Below are positions 24,552 through 35,359 of a stretch of 64,000 nucleotides of DNA, one piece after another. Position 1 is the stretch's first letter, and each line of letters starts with the position of its first letter. Source of the DNA: Ramazzottius varieornatus. Taxonomy: Eukaryota; Tardigrada; Eutardigrada; Parachela; Ramazzottiidae. Under the pieces are notes generated by a model that worked only from the letters and a program-made list of their open reading frames with translations, made no database searches and had not been told where the DNA came from. The DNA lies in contig BDGG01000017.1 of assembly GCA_001949185.1 (NCBI GenBank), positions 62,001 through 126,000 of the forward strand, given 5' to 3'. Made by a program: the position numbers and the translations under genes.

Positions 24552-27500
24552 GCAACAAATTCCAGCTGCCCCTCATCAGACGCTGTCTGCAGACGCGGAC
24601 AGCTGTGCAGCCAGCCAGACGCGATGAAGTCAGGACGAACAAATCCCGTTTCGGCGTCTCCCCTCGACAAAATCCCTACACTCATCAACTACCTCATCTT
24701 CCTGTCCCGCCGCTCCAGCAAACACTGGACAAATATTTCAAGTCACTGGAACCTCTTCTCTCCGACGGCGAACTTCAGCATACCCAGAAAGTGAGCTTGC
24801 AACGCGTATTTCACACTGGTGAATAATTAACACAATGCGTTGGTTATCACCCGGGCGTGCTCCTAGCTCCAACTGGTGTGGGTCGGGTGTTGATTTACGG
24901 ATGCATGCTGCAGTGCGCTGCTTTGTTGGAATATGGCGAATAATATTAACATGTGTTGGTTTTAGCTGTTAACAGCATTTGCTCGACCCGGAGGAGATGG
25001 AGAAAAGCTGCAGCAGCTATTGGAGAGCAGAGCTGAAGAAACAGAAAACTGGGTAATTTTTTCTGGGACTTTATCGACTTTGTGAATCGAATTTAGGTTC
25101 AACTTGGAACTGTGTTTCAGTTGGAAGAATGGTGGATTCAAAAGGCATACCTCGACTCTCGTGTACCTCTGCCTGTCAACGTCAGCCCAGGCATCGTCTT
25201 TCCTCAACAGTCCTTCGCTGGCACCGAGGGGCAGCTCCGAGCAGCTGCTTATTTCGTGTCGAAAATACTAGAGTTTCGAGAGTTGATCAACTCTGGCCAG
25301 CTTGAACCAGATATGATGAAGAAGACACCTTTAGACATGGCACAATACTTGAAAATATTTGGCAGCCACCGTATACCTAGTGGCACGCATGACGAGATTT
25401 TTGCTGGTGGAGAGAATGAAGAACGACCGTACATCGTCGTCATTCATAAAAATTCGGTATGGAAATTAGCATCGAATATAAAGATCGGCGAACAAACTCA
25501 AAAAGATCATCGTTCCAAGTGGCGCACCCTGTCAGCCAAGAACAACATAAAAATGCGCCACTTGGGAAACAAGCTGGATGAGCTCGTTTTTTCAAGTGGC
25601 TCACGTTTCCAGCCAGGTACACCAGAGATGTACGCCACTTGAAAAAATAATTAAACTGGGCAGGAGCCTCTTTCTCAAGTGGCGCACGTTGTCGGCCGGT
25701 AACACTGGAAACGTGCGGCACTTGGAAGAGCAACCTTGTCGATTCTGCTTGCTCAGCTCCCAGTTTTATCGAATGTTGTCGTTGGAAATAACTTATTGTT
25801 GATTCTTCTTCCAGTTTTTCCACGTTCCGATTCAGTCGGTAACCGGTCAGCCTTATACCGTGAACGAAATATTCCAGCACTTAATAAACGTGGTGGCGCA
25901 GACGAATGTCCATCAGAGTATCCCCGTGGGTATATTGACGACGCTGGATCGTTCAGCGTGGGCGCGCGTCTACAGGCACCTTCAGAAGAAGAAGCATAAT
26001 CGCCATGTGCTGAACCAGATTCATCATAGCCTTTTTGTCCTGTGCCTCGACTCGCTTGACGAAAGGAAGAGTTCAAAGAAAAGCGCCATGACTGACGCAG
26101 CGAGACAGGTCTTGCACGGAAATGGATCGGACGCCAATAGCGGCAATCGATGGTTCGACAAAACCTTGCAGGTTAATTCGTGAACCAATATCTAATATTC
26201 TGATTGTTGTAACAAAACCCAGGTCTGAGCGTGGCATTGCAAGCCCTTTGTTTAGCTCATAGTGGGTGCGAACGGGGTCTGTGGATGGAACTACGAGCAT
26301 ACCTTGATCGAAGGTCCTCCGCTCTTTCGCATGATGGAATACGTCATGAAGCAAACAGGCCCACCCTACGATTTTCCCTCACACTCCAGCGGAAACATGC
26401 GGAATGTATCACGACATGCCACAGCGTACGAGTCGAAGCCGATGCTTTGGGAACTCGACGAGGATGTCATATCGGCTGTCGGCTCGGCCAAAGCCAGCAT
26501 GGACACGTACGCATTCTCCCATGCCATATTCCGTTGGATATTTTTCATAATGAATAATTACTGTTTTCTTTCGTCTTTAGGGCAATAAAGGATGTGGATT
26601 TGGAAGTGATGGAATTTACCCAGTTTGGCAAAGACTTCATCAAAAGCCGGAAAATCAGTCCGGATAGTTTCTTCCAGATGGCGCTACAGCTCGCTTTCTA
26701 CCGGTACTTTACGTCTCTCTTGGTTTCTCGTGTCACGATCCTTGAGAGCACACTAGGACAGATGTCTTGTCTTGTAGGATGTACAATCAGATTCCTGCAA
26801 CGTACGAAAGCGCTTCGACACGACAGTTTCTAGGTGGTCGAACCGAAACAATCCGCTCAGCCAGCGAAGAATCAGGAAAGTTTGTCGAAGCCATGGTGGC
26901 TCACACTGGGCCATCCACTGTGAAGAAACTGCTGATGGAAGCTTGTGACGCTCATAAAAAATACGCTGCAGAGGTAACGCCTTCTTCTGTCACGATTCAC
27001 GAACATGGAAGTTGGGAAAAATACTGGACGATATTGTTCTCCCAAGTGGCGCATGCTTTCAACGCTATTGGCTGAAAGTGTGCGCCACCTGGTGAACGAA
27101 CTTGTCGAGTTTTCTGGTTGCGCACCTTTTTTCCCGGTAAAATTGAGAGGGTGCGCCGCCTGGAGGAGACCGTCTGTCGCGTTTGTCTGCCTCAGTTTCA
27201 TTGACTCCACATGACGTTCTACAAAAGACTTTTGGCAGGCGAGTAACGGACAAGGTGTCGATCGGCATCTGCTAGGTCTGAAGCTTACAGCCATCGAGAA
27301 TGGCCACAACATCCCAGAGTTGCTGATGGATGTGGGCTACACGACGTCGACCCACTGGAAGTTGTCGACCAGCCAGGGTAACTCTTCCATACCGGCTTTC
27401 ATGTGCTATGGGCCAGCAGTGCCTGACGGTTACGGCTGTTGCTACAACCCCATGGCTGACCGTATTATCGCCGGTGTCAGTGCCACATACTCGTATGCCG

Positions 27501-27571
27501 CTACTCATTCGGGCCGATTCGCCGAAACGGTGGCCGATAGTCTAGAAGACATGCGAAAAACTGTCATGTGA
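24552..27571 (+). CDS. CRAT: carnitine O-acetyltransferase
   Basis: Eight exons recognised: about 24552-24790, 24966-25052, 25121-25456, 25815-26171, 26256-26506, 26581-26703, 26778-26973, 27239-27571. All phases agree and give roughly 635 residues, near the family length. It reversibly transfers acetyl groups between CoA and carnitine. Landmarks in order: LPHLPVPPLQQTLDKYFKSL, RPGGDGEKLQQLLE, the active-site segment NYEHTLIEGPP with the catalytic His, KSRKISPDSFFQMALQLAFYR, ATYESASTRQF, LSTSQG and VPDGYGCCYNP. The usual Asp of the YEH...DG motif is Glu here. The N terminus is Arg-rich (LIRRCLQTRTAV), consistent with a mitochondrial leader, though the first exon is uncertain. The C terminus (KTVM) is not a peroxisomal PTS1. 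Introns 3 and 7 carry hairpin repeats. Confidence 0.93.
25513..25729. repeat. three tandem intronic hairpins (family H)
   Basis: Three copies lie in intron 3 of the acetyltransferase gene, at about 25513-25565, 25588-25646 and 25675-25729. Each has a left arm CAAGTGGCGCAC, a 25-30 base loop and a right arm near GTGCGCCACTTG. Spacing is about 75-85 bp. The same family recurs at 27.04, 51.18, 60.02 and 63.27 kb. Confidence 0.85.
27041..27166. repeat. two intronic hairpins (family H)
   Basis: The first copy (27041-27093) has arms CCAAGTGGCGCA and TGTGCGCCACCTGG. The second (about 27114-27166) is more diverged (TTGCGCAC ... GTGCGCCGCCTGGAGG). Both lie in intron 7 of the acetyltransferase gene. 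Confidence 0.75.
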
Positions 27572-28233
27572 TATTCGAGAAGCGCAAATTTCACTATGAT
27601 TATTCTATCTCACCACTGTAAAGTACTTTTTTACCTTGAGTATGTCTGAGTATTTGCACACTTCAGATGTTCTCCCCCAGTCAAAACTGAACTCGAGAAC
27701 CTGCCATTGCTGAGTGGTGATTTCTTTTGTCAATAGAAGCCCAGAGCGAACTCGAGAAGGGATGGAACGAGAAGGGCATTTTGGGCCGCGGGAGGGTCAT
27801 GTCATACTGGCATGGGAAGGAAAATGTCTCGATCAGGTGTGGTGCCGTATGACCATCCTAATCCTAGCAGAGTGATTTATACTTGGTACCAAGAATGAGC
27901 ATAATAGTCACGCGTTGTACAAATGGTCGACGTCAAAGGGGATCTTGGTTTTTGGGCATTGCCGAAGGTTAGGTACCATGCAGCACTTCAGCACCACTTG
28001 GATTGACTGTCGACTGCATCTCCCTCGCGATTTCTAATTAACACTTACAGCACTAAGCTTTTCGTGTTTGCAAAATACGATCGTTCTCTTTGTGAGTACA
28101 CGAATTTGATTGGCTGAAAGCAGGGGTGGGACTTGAAACATCCAGTAGCACACATCCCGTATCAAGTGGCGCGTGTTACCATTGCTTCAACATGTGAAAA
28201 GCTCTCAACTTAGCGAAACACATCTTTCAAAGT
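27572..28233. other. no gene; flank of the acetyltransferase and transposase genes
   Basis: A single half-hairpin arm (CAAGTGGCGCGTG, from 28164) of family H occurs just 3' of the transposase without a clear partner. Nothing else is recognised. Confidence 0.45.
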
Positions 28234-30051
28234 TTATTTCAGTAAATTCTGCGTCTTCGCGCATACGACACAGACCACCGTTTGAACAGAACTTCTATGG
28301 TCAGCACAAACAACAACCTTACAGAAGCCACAGTTGATCCTGCTTCTTTTTTGAGTGGTATGGTGGCAGAATCTGCAGCGTTGTTGTGCCTTGGTTCCGC
28401 TTGCAACGGAAGAATTGCTTTCTGCCTTACCGTCTGACAGAATATTCAGGGAAATCTTTATCAGCAACTTTACATCTGATGGAATACTGGCGGAGGTGAA
28501 GCGGCGGCGTAAGTGGCTTTCCATGAGGTTCCTGCTAAGTTCGTGTAGGTACTTCCGACGTCGGATGAGAGATTTAGCATGCCAGTCCGGGTTCAGCTCA
28601 ATCCATACAACGTACGAGTTCAACGCGGAGATGTCGACGATATCGTATAATAGCGCCATTGGCCATCTACAGGTTTTCCGACGAACACTGTAGTTCCCAG
28701 TCAGCTGATCCAGAGTGTCCACTCCGGCTTTCGTACGATTGTAGTGCGTAACGATCTCAGGTTTCTCTTCTGGGCTTTCCTCATCAACTTCTCTAAAAAT
28801 AAATCGTGACGTCACCAAAGAGAAACGGCTGTGCAGCGGTCATACTGATTCACAATGCATTCGTCGTGAAGTCATGAGCAACAGCTGCACCAAGTGTAGT
28901 TTGGTCCTGTTGCGCACTACGTCACAGGTCTAACATGGGCACTCGTCTTTACGGCTTGCAAATACGTCATCCGTCACTTACTGGGAAAAATGCATGGAGC
29001 TCAACAGCACTACAGCTTTCCCCTTCGGAACGTAAGACACCAGAGTGAAATCGGGCTTGTGGCCGAAGTAGGAGGAAAATGCAGCGCGGCTCTTGCTTGG
29101 CAGGAAGGCGGAAGGAATTTCTTTACGGTTCTTACGCATTGTTCCGACGAGAGAAATTTTTTTCTTGAGAAGAGCTTCTCCCAACGTCAAGGAAGTGAAG
29201 AAATTGTCTGTGGTCACGTTTCTTCCCGACTGGTTTCCCAGATATTCCACCAGATCAAGAACCACTCGCTGTCCTTGATTCTTCTCAGCCGCTCCACCAG
29301 GAGCCTTTCCGGTGTAAAGCTGGATGTTGCAGCAGTAGGAAGTCCTACAGCAACAAAGGAGAAAAAGTTTCAGGCCGTACTTGCTTCTTGGTTTTGTCGG
29401 AATATATTGCTTGAAGCCGCACCGTCCTTTGAAAAGAAAGAGTTGTTCGTCCACGCACAGAAATTCGTAGGGAAGGTAGTTCTCGCGAAGCGCTTTACTC
29501 CACAAGCCAAACAACTCCTGGACGTGGGCCATCTTGTTAGTCGCTACCCGGGCTCCTCGAGAAGGTTTGTCGTCAAACCGCAGGCTGCAAGTAATCTGAG
29601 TGAAGCGCTCCCGAGACATACAGGTGCGATAAACTCCTTTTCCTTCGCTTTCACTCCACAGTTTACACACTGGTATAGTACCGTCATTCATTATTCCCTG
29701 TAGAAGTAGAATTCCCAAGTAAGCATCTAGCACCACAGGATCCAGTTTGACCCAGCCATCACCGTACTGCGTTTTCCCCTCTTCATTTGTGAACCGGATG
29801 ATCAGATCTTTCACTTGTGGCGTGAAGAAAAGGTTGAACGTGTCCATGAGCGACACGACTCGCGATCTCGCGCTGGGAGTAACGCCAGGCTGACCGGTCA
29901 TCTTATTGACAGTTCGAGTTTTACCACTGTCTAGAGGAATGCGTTCCCACTTTATGTCGGGATTTCGGGCAAAGAACGGGCTCACGTCGTTCAGTTGGTA
30001 CAAGACGCCATCGTCGTCGTCACTCAGCGTATCAGGCTGCTCAGCTTCCAC
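28234..30051 (-). mobile_element. piggyBac-type transposase with one intron
   Basis: Exon 1 reads from about 30051 (5' end uncertain) to 28982 and exon 2 from 28792 to 28234. The intron has donor GTAAGT and an acceptor ending TTTTTAG. The frame passes through it intact, with MHFS joined to EVDEESPEEKP. Family landmarks: FTPQVKDLIIRFTNEEG, the first catalytic Asp in CVDEQLFLFKGRC, the second in TTDNFFTSL, the third in HYNRTKAGVDTLDQL, and a C-terminal Cys/His cluster (CRFCHHTT...CGFCKVVVC.DH...CVVC) as in piggyBac zinc-binding tails. No stop or frameshift is seen in about 550 codons. The frame is open further upstream to about 30180 without an ATG, so a 5' exon is likely. TTAA-flanked termini were not found, so this may be a relic or a host-captured copy. 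Confidence 0.88.
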
Positions 30052-30369
30052 TTCTACCCCGTCAGGTTCGGCAATGGTTTCCGCGCTGTCTTCCTCTCCA
30101 TCGCTTTCGCTTCCACTCGTCCATCCAGGTCCATTCCCTAGAACACTTTTCCGACACGAACTACAAATAATGCGGTGGAGTATTCAAATGAATAGCTGCG
30201 GCGCAGCTTATTCGCGATACAGTGAAGCTCGTATTCACGTACGTTCGCACATTCGATTGTTTATTGGACTGCACTGTGTACTATACTCGTAAGCAACACC
30301 CTGGTTACAAACCAATCAAGATCGAAACGGGTTAGAAATCTGTACGCACAGAAGCAATGTTTGGACCAA

Positions 30370-30978
30370 TCAACAATCAATTGAAGGAGAGAAAACAGCT
30401 AGTGACCGGAAGTGCGCCATTCCATCGAGCCGACTGCACGTAGCGAGAACGAGGTGCTTCCCCTTGCCGAATCCTCCGCTGTTCTGTCCTCCGAACTTCT
30501 TTCTAATATATTCCAGCAGAGCGCTGGGATAAACCAGGACAACATTGGGCTGGAACGGGATAACTTGTTCAACATGCTGAAAACAAACAAAACACTTCAG
30601 AACAGTTGGAGTCTTTCGTGGTGGCGCAGTGTAGTAGACAAAGGCTTACGAGTATCTGCTTAGCCATCGCCTGGTAGACGGTGAATCGAGCTTTCCCCTC
30701 CGTCATTCCATGAGCACCTTCATCGATGAAGGGAACGAGCGAGGGAGGCAAGTTGAGTCTGGAATTACACAAAAAATTAAGAATGGCGTAACATCTGCAT
30801 CCTGATATGACTTCCGGTCCGTCAGCGCATTCGCTCACCCTTCTTTCTGAAAAGCAGCTTTCAGTTCCCTCACGGCTTTCATCCTGTACGCCACAGTATG
30901 AGGAGCGCTAATCCCGTCGAAACAGATAATCAAGATGACAGTGGTGAATCGAAGAGAAAGAAGTGTAGAACTGCACAT
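30370..30978 (-). CDS. unknown secreted protein, 151 residues
   Basis: Three exons (30978-30839, 30758-30650, 30576-30370) have good GT-AG sites and matching phases (2, 0). The start MCSSTLLSLRFTTVILIICFD gives a signal peptide ending near GISA. The mature part is soluble-looking: VRELKAAFQKEG, LNLPPSLVPFIDEGAHGMTE, RFTVYQAMAKQIL, HVEQVIPFQPNVVLVYPS, YIRKKFGGQNSGGFGKGK and ATCSRLDGMAHF. It has only two Cys late in the chain and no membrane segment. I do not recognise a family. It lies head-to-tail just upstream of the transposase on the same strand, with no sign the two are related. Confidence 0.55.
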
Positions 30979-31656
30979 GAGCCGGATAATCAAATGAAAT
31001 TTCAAATTTGGCAAATGTAACCAGGGTGCTACCACCGGTGGTGGTGACGCTGGTGTTAGCGGTTACGCGGCGTCGGTACCGCTCGGTGGCTTTTCAGACC
31101 TGGATTTTTCTCCTGACCACACGACTGACCACAATATGTGTCTAATGTTTCATCATGATAAAGTGGGGCCTTGACCATCTCGTTATTTTTTTCTAGAGAA
31201 TAGGTTGCACGCGATTCGTGCAAACATACTCACAACGAACTACCACCAAATTTGGTGAGGTGAGAACCAAACCCGCCCTGTTTTTCCGTGGGGCGCCTAA
31301 CCGATGGTCACCTGCAGCATTTTGGTGACCGCATCGCGTCGCAAGCAAACAAAAAACTCCCAGACCAAAAGACCAAAAGCGGACAGTAGGAGAGAGAGAA
31401 TACTGGGTCATTGTACTCACAAAGAGTACGGTCGTGCTACAAGTGTTAAGCGATGATGCGTACCGAATCTCCGGACGTGTTCGAGGGAACATCGAGCAGA
31501 GCGTCAGAAAGGTCGAACTTATCCCAAGTATTTTGACTATCGAAACTGAACGATGTCGGTCGATTTCGATGTCGATGTCGTAAGCAGTCGTTTTTGCCAA
31601 CGCAGCGCGAAATCAGACGAACAATACCGCATCCCTCTTTCGACCGAGCCTAACCG

Positions 31657-32109
31657 TTGACCGCTATACAATGCTTAATCTTGCCCTTCTTATTTCTCAG
31701 ATTGGTTGTAACATTGGATACTTTGGTTCGTTATGCGGGTACACGGACGGCCTTTAATTGCCACGTCATCTCCGTTCTTCTGGCGGAGGTCACCGGTCTG
31801 GTTGTGTACAGCCTTATCATCGTTATCATTCACTATGGTCCTTTTCCATTTGGTCATTCTTATTGCTTGCCGTACTTGACCACTGCAGATTTTTGCTCCA
31901 CTATCGTGGCTTGCACTGAGCTCCTCATTAGCGTGGACCGATTATGGGCCGCACTTTGTCCTCCTAAGTATGGTTGGAATCCGCTGTCTTCGCTAGTTTT
32001 CATCGTCAACGTACGCCGCAGTTCTTACTATTTCTTCCCTGTAACAACTTTACGTTTACTAATCACTTTACCGCCAACGGAAAGCTTAATCGCAGCTATG
32101 CCACGATGA
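31657..32109 (+). pseudogene. fragment of a rhodopsin-like GPCR (TM2-TM4 region)
   Basis: An open frame of about 150 codons holds hydrophobic segments resembling TM2 (VISVLLAEVTGLVVYSLIIV), an ECL1 Cys before TM3 (SYCLPYLTTADFCSTIV) and a DRY-like boundary ELLISVDRLWAALCPPKYGW, the class A layout of TM3/ICL2. An acceptor-like tract (TTATTTCTCAG) ends at about 31700. I could not find the TM1 exon upstream or TM5-7 downstream before the next repeats, so this is either a lone exon of a longer gene with unrecognised exons, or a decayed copy. Confidence 0.45.
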
Positions 32110-32159
32110 TTGCGATATACAAGAATGCTCCATAATTATGGCTTGTTGGTGCTCGTCTA

Positions 32160-32296
32160 CAGGGCCGGCGCGGCCTGTATTGAATGTATCAAAGTAATAT
32201 CATGACGTCACTGGCTTAGGCATATTTACAGTGCGAAAGCGACTGTGGCGCATGATGTCATGTGCCAAGCTTGATACATTCAACACAACGGCCCTG
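32160..32296. repeat. hAT-like MITE, 137 bp, with 8-bp target duplication
   Basis: The termini are CAGGGCCG and CGGCCCTG, with a second inverted block TTGAATGTATCAA / TTGATACATTCAA inside. The flanks are CTCGTCTA (32152-32159) and CTCGTCCA (32297-32304), matching at 7 of 8 positions. An 8-bp duplication with CAGGG ends is typical of hAT elements. Confidence 0.7.
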
Positions 32297-32304
32297 CTCG
32301 TCCA

Positions 32305-32847
32305 TGTACTCCTCTGGTATACACGAAGGACCCAGCTGTCAAAAAAGGATCGCAAGTGAGGTGCTGCCACCTTCTGATGTATAAACCGTTCAAAGCGGTA
32401 GGTCGTTCTTCAAAATAGACCTTCGGTACAGCACTCAGCGAGCAGTAGTGCCGTTGTTCCGCTGAGTTCTCAACCAAGAAGTCAATGGGACCGACAAGGA
32501 CGTGCGGGACTTGGCAGAAGGGGCTTTTTGGTGGTCTGAGGGATCGTCGTCTGTTCACTGGTGTTTTGCCTACCCAACCTACTGCAATCATTGTTCTTTT
32601 CGACTTACTTGGGGTATGCGGTTTCAGGCGGTCGAAGTTTCGTCAGTGCTGGGGCCCCTGGGCAACTCAGTGTAGCAACCATAATTATGGATTCTGGTTT
32701 TGATAAATACTTTAATGTCTAACACAGCAGATCGTAGTAGATCGTGACTTCAAACACTGAGAAGATTAATTTGTATTTTTGTTCCGACTGACTGAATGTG
32801 GCAAAATTTTGCGTTGAGATTTCAAGGACAAAAACTACTGTAATTCT
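32305..32847. other. no gene seen; 3' flank of globin
   Basis: Short overlapping frames only. Confidence 0.45.
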
Positions 32848-34034
32848 TTAGATGGCGACCTGTTCGCCGTGCGGCATCTTGCTGGTACGCGCTTGCTCGG
32901 CTGCGTTCATTGAGTTCATGACGGTGTTCATCACTACGGTCAAGGCTTTGTCCCAGGCTTGCTCAACGGCCGGAGTCCATGAATCCTTCAAGAACATTCC
33001 GAGCAACATCATCAGCGTCGTTTGCAAATCCTGTGTAAGATAAAAGTAACCAGATTTGTCGTGGTTCAGGTTTTCTGTCATGCTACTTCCTTTCGCGACA
33101 GCTTACCGCGAAGGCGGAAGTTGACAGTCCGCGACGATCATGATCACGACCTGTCTTGTCCAGTACGGCAACGGCTGTCTCTGACAAGTACACACCTCCT
33201 ACTTGAGTGGGAAATTTCCATGGCACAGAACCACATCAAGACTTACCCGTATCGTCCAGGCTATCTGTAACAAAAACCACCTTCATGTAACAGTGCACGA
33301 CAAAACAAGCTTTAAAAAATAGGCGGTATGGTTTGGAAGCAAGCAACGAATCAAAACCGCAGTCGGGCAAATGCTCAAACTAGATAGGCTGTAGCCATCT
33401 GGTTTCCGTTGACACCCATTTTGAAAGCTTAGTTTTTTCGTGCACTATGTATGTCAGATTTTCAGTAGAAGATGTCTCAAATTTGAATGGTATTCTCGAC
33501 TTAGAGATGGCTTTTTATCAGGTTGGAAAACTGGCAACCAGTTTGGTGCGCTCACCGATGATAACGTCCATAGCACTGAAAATAAAGATATTGGCACGTC
33601 ACAGTAGCTTGTCCATTGGTTTCCAATGAATTTTTAGATACTCTTACTTGACGACTGTAGTTGCATGAGCCTTCAAACGCGGATGCGCCTTCAGCTTCTC
33701 GGATGGAACTTCTCGGAAGGCTTTGAAGTGCTGCACATATTGCGGATATTTTGTAAAATACCTGAAAATCAGCACCAAAAAAGAATGATTTCAAGCCTTC
33801 TTTCTGAGGAAACGTACTGTATCACAAAATCATCCAATATTGGTTTCCAGCTTACTGATGGAACAGCTCAATGCCAACGTTGCTACGGCCGAGCTGCATA
33901 AGTTCCTTCCAGGTCCTCTGCACCAGCATCCTTTCCTTCACGGCCAAGCCGGTTGTGGGATCAACTTGTTGCATGGCCGGGTTCTCGGCCTTCTCCAAGA
34001 CATCGACATCTGCTTTCAGTCGACCGTAGTCCAT
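32848..34034 (-). CDS. globin with N-terminal extension
   Basis: Six coding exons (34034-33856, 33761-33648, 33575-33556, 33264-33247, 33174-33107, 33030-32848) join in phase to 193 residues. The globin fold runs from KERMLVQRTWKEL (A helix) through YFTKYPQYVQHFKAF (C-D region), the distal His in RLKAHATTV (E7), the proximal His in KTGRDHDRRGLS (F8), to WTPAVEQAWDKALTVVM (H helix). Both haem-contact His residues are present, so a haem-binding oxygen or redox protein is likely. About 35 residues precede the fold, and a tail of about 20 follows it. Two successive exons are only 20 and 18 nt; without them the E-F segment (AMDVII, DSLDD) is lost. The start is the first Met after an acceptor-like CACCAG; a non-coding 5' exon is probable. 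Confidence 0.88.
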
Positions 34035-34152
34035 GTTTTCCCTGGTGCAAATAAGACTTTCTGGTAAGCTAAAAGATGCAATGAACGAACTGAAAGCTAC
34101 GCGTAAGCTACGCGTATCAGTGGCCACTCACAGTACTCAATATCGGTACACG

Positions 34153-34590
34153 CACAACGAGAATATTATGGGCCAGTAGAAATTACGGGCCAGGCGGAAA
34201 AGACGGCGAATTTACAATTTTTATGGAAGTCAGAAACAGAAATCGCACAAATGACGTTGCGCAGTAAAATGCAACCGTAGAAAATTGTCATGGACAGTGG
34301 CCATCAGCTGGCCAGCTGCTTTACTCTAACGCTTTTCTGCTGCTGTCGACTTTTTCTCCCGGAGGCCGGAGAAGCCTTGAAATAGTTTGAACTGTTGAAG
34401 GTATAATGAAGATCTGACTGCTATAACATTAATATGACAAGCTTTAGCACCCCAATATCCAGCACGCACGTACAGCAGTGCAGCCTTCGATGTGGTTTTT
34501 ACTTGAAGCAAGAATCACCCGCCCGTGCCGCCGTAGCGAAAGGGCCTGGTCCGTAATTTTTACTGGCCCGTAATATCTCGTCGTGCGTGT
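34153..34590. repeat. pogo-like non-autonomous element, copy 1
   Basis: Near-perfect 48-bp inverted ends begin CACGCAC(A/G)ACGAGA and contain ATTACGGGCCAGGC. The flanks read TA on both sides. The interior is homologous, in opposite orientation, to 42908-43465, which additionally contains a transposase fragment. It lies upstream of the globin gene. Confidence 0.72.
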
Positions 34591-35357
34591 AGTGGAAAAG
34601 TCGTGAGCGTAAGTGATAGACTTTCTTGATATGGAGAGTGGGTTGATAAGAAAGCTCAACAAGTTGATGGGCATGTCTGATAAGGCATTACATGCCACAC
34701 GGACGCATAACGTTTATAGCGGGCTGGCTGCCTTTCATTAGCACCTGTCAGCGTCGCGCACTACAGGGGATTATCAGCGCGTATCAAAAGGCTCAAACTT
34801 AATTTACCACAGACAGAGATTTGGCTTCAGGAAGGCGCGCCTTCCTTTGGTGCTTCTGACTTTGCAGTGAGAAGATAGAAGTCAACAAGTACAAGTAAAG
34901 CTACTAGCTTGAGTGCGCGGAATTCCCCATGGATGCTGAATGTTCTCCCTCCAAGGCCATTCGTATTGCAACAAGTAGCGGATCAATTAGTCACGCTCAT
35001 TTAAGAAAGCAGCAAGCCACTCCGTCAAGTCTTTTGCAAGATAATCTGTCACGAGATTTTGACAGCTAGCAGCGATCTGTCAGTGTGCATTGACGTTAAA
35101 ACGTTGCCAATTTTCGAACAATCCATTCGCGCATGATGTCGCATACTGTTAACCCGTTAAAACTGTAAGGGCTCGTGACTCTTGTGTTCCGTAGATAGAA
35201 AACCGCATACGTTAGTCTTGCGATTAATTCAAGGTTGTGAGACCAAAGATGACGTTGAAAAGAATAAATTTTTGGATTCAATAAAAATTGCAGTTGTAAA
35301 GAGAAGAATCTGCTCCCAACTTTTCTATGGAAAATGTCGTTGGTACGGTGTGCGTAG
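34591..35357. other. no gene seen
   Basis: Only short frames on either strand. Nothing recognised. Confidence 0.45.
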
Positions 35358-35359
35358 TA

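Noticed and set aside
28990-29703. 237-codon open frame on the + strand
   Set aside because: Exactly antisense to the conserved piggyBac transposase exon. A shadow frame.
28111-30330. Possible piggyBac termini (GATTGGCTGAAAGC and a similar inverted word near 30320)
   Set aside because: Only weak similarity between the two, and no TTAA or CCC/GGG ends. Not enough to define element boundaries.
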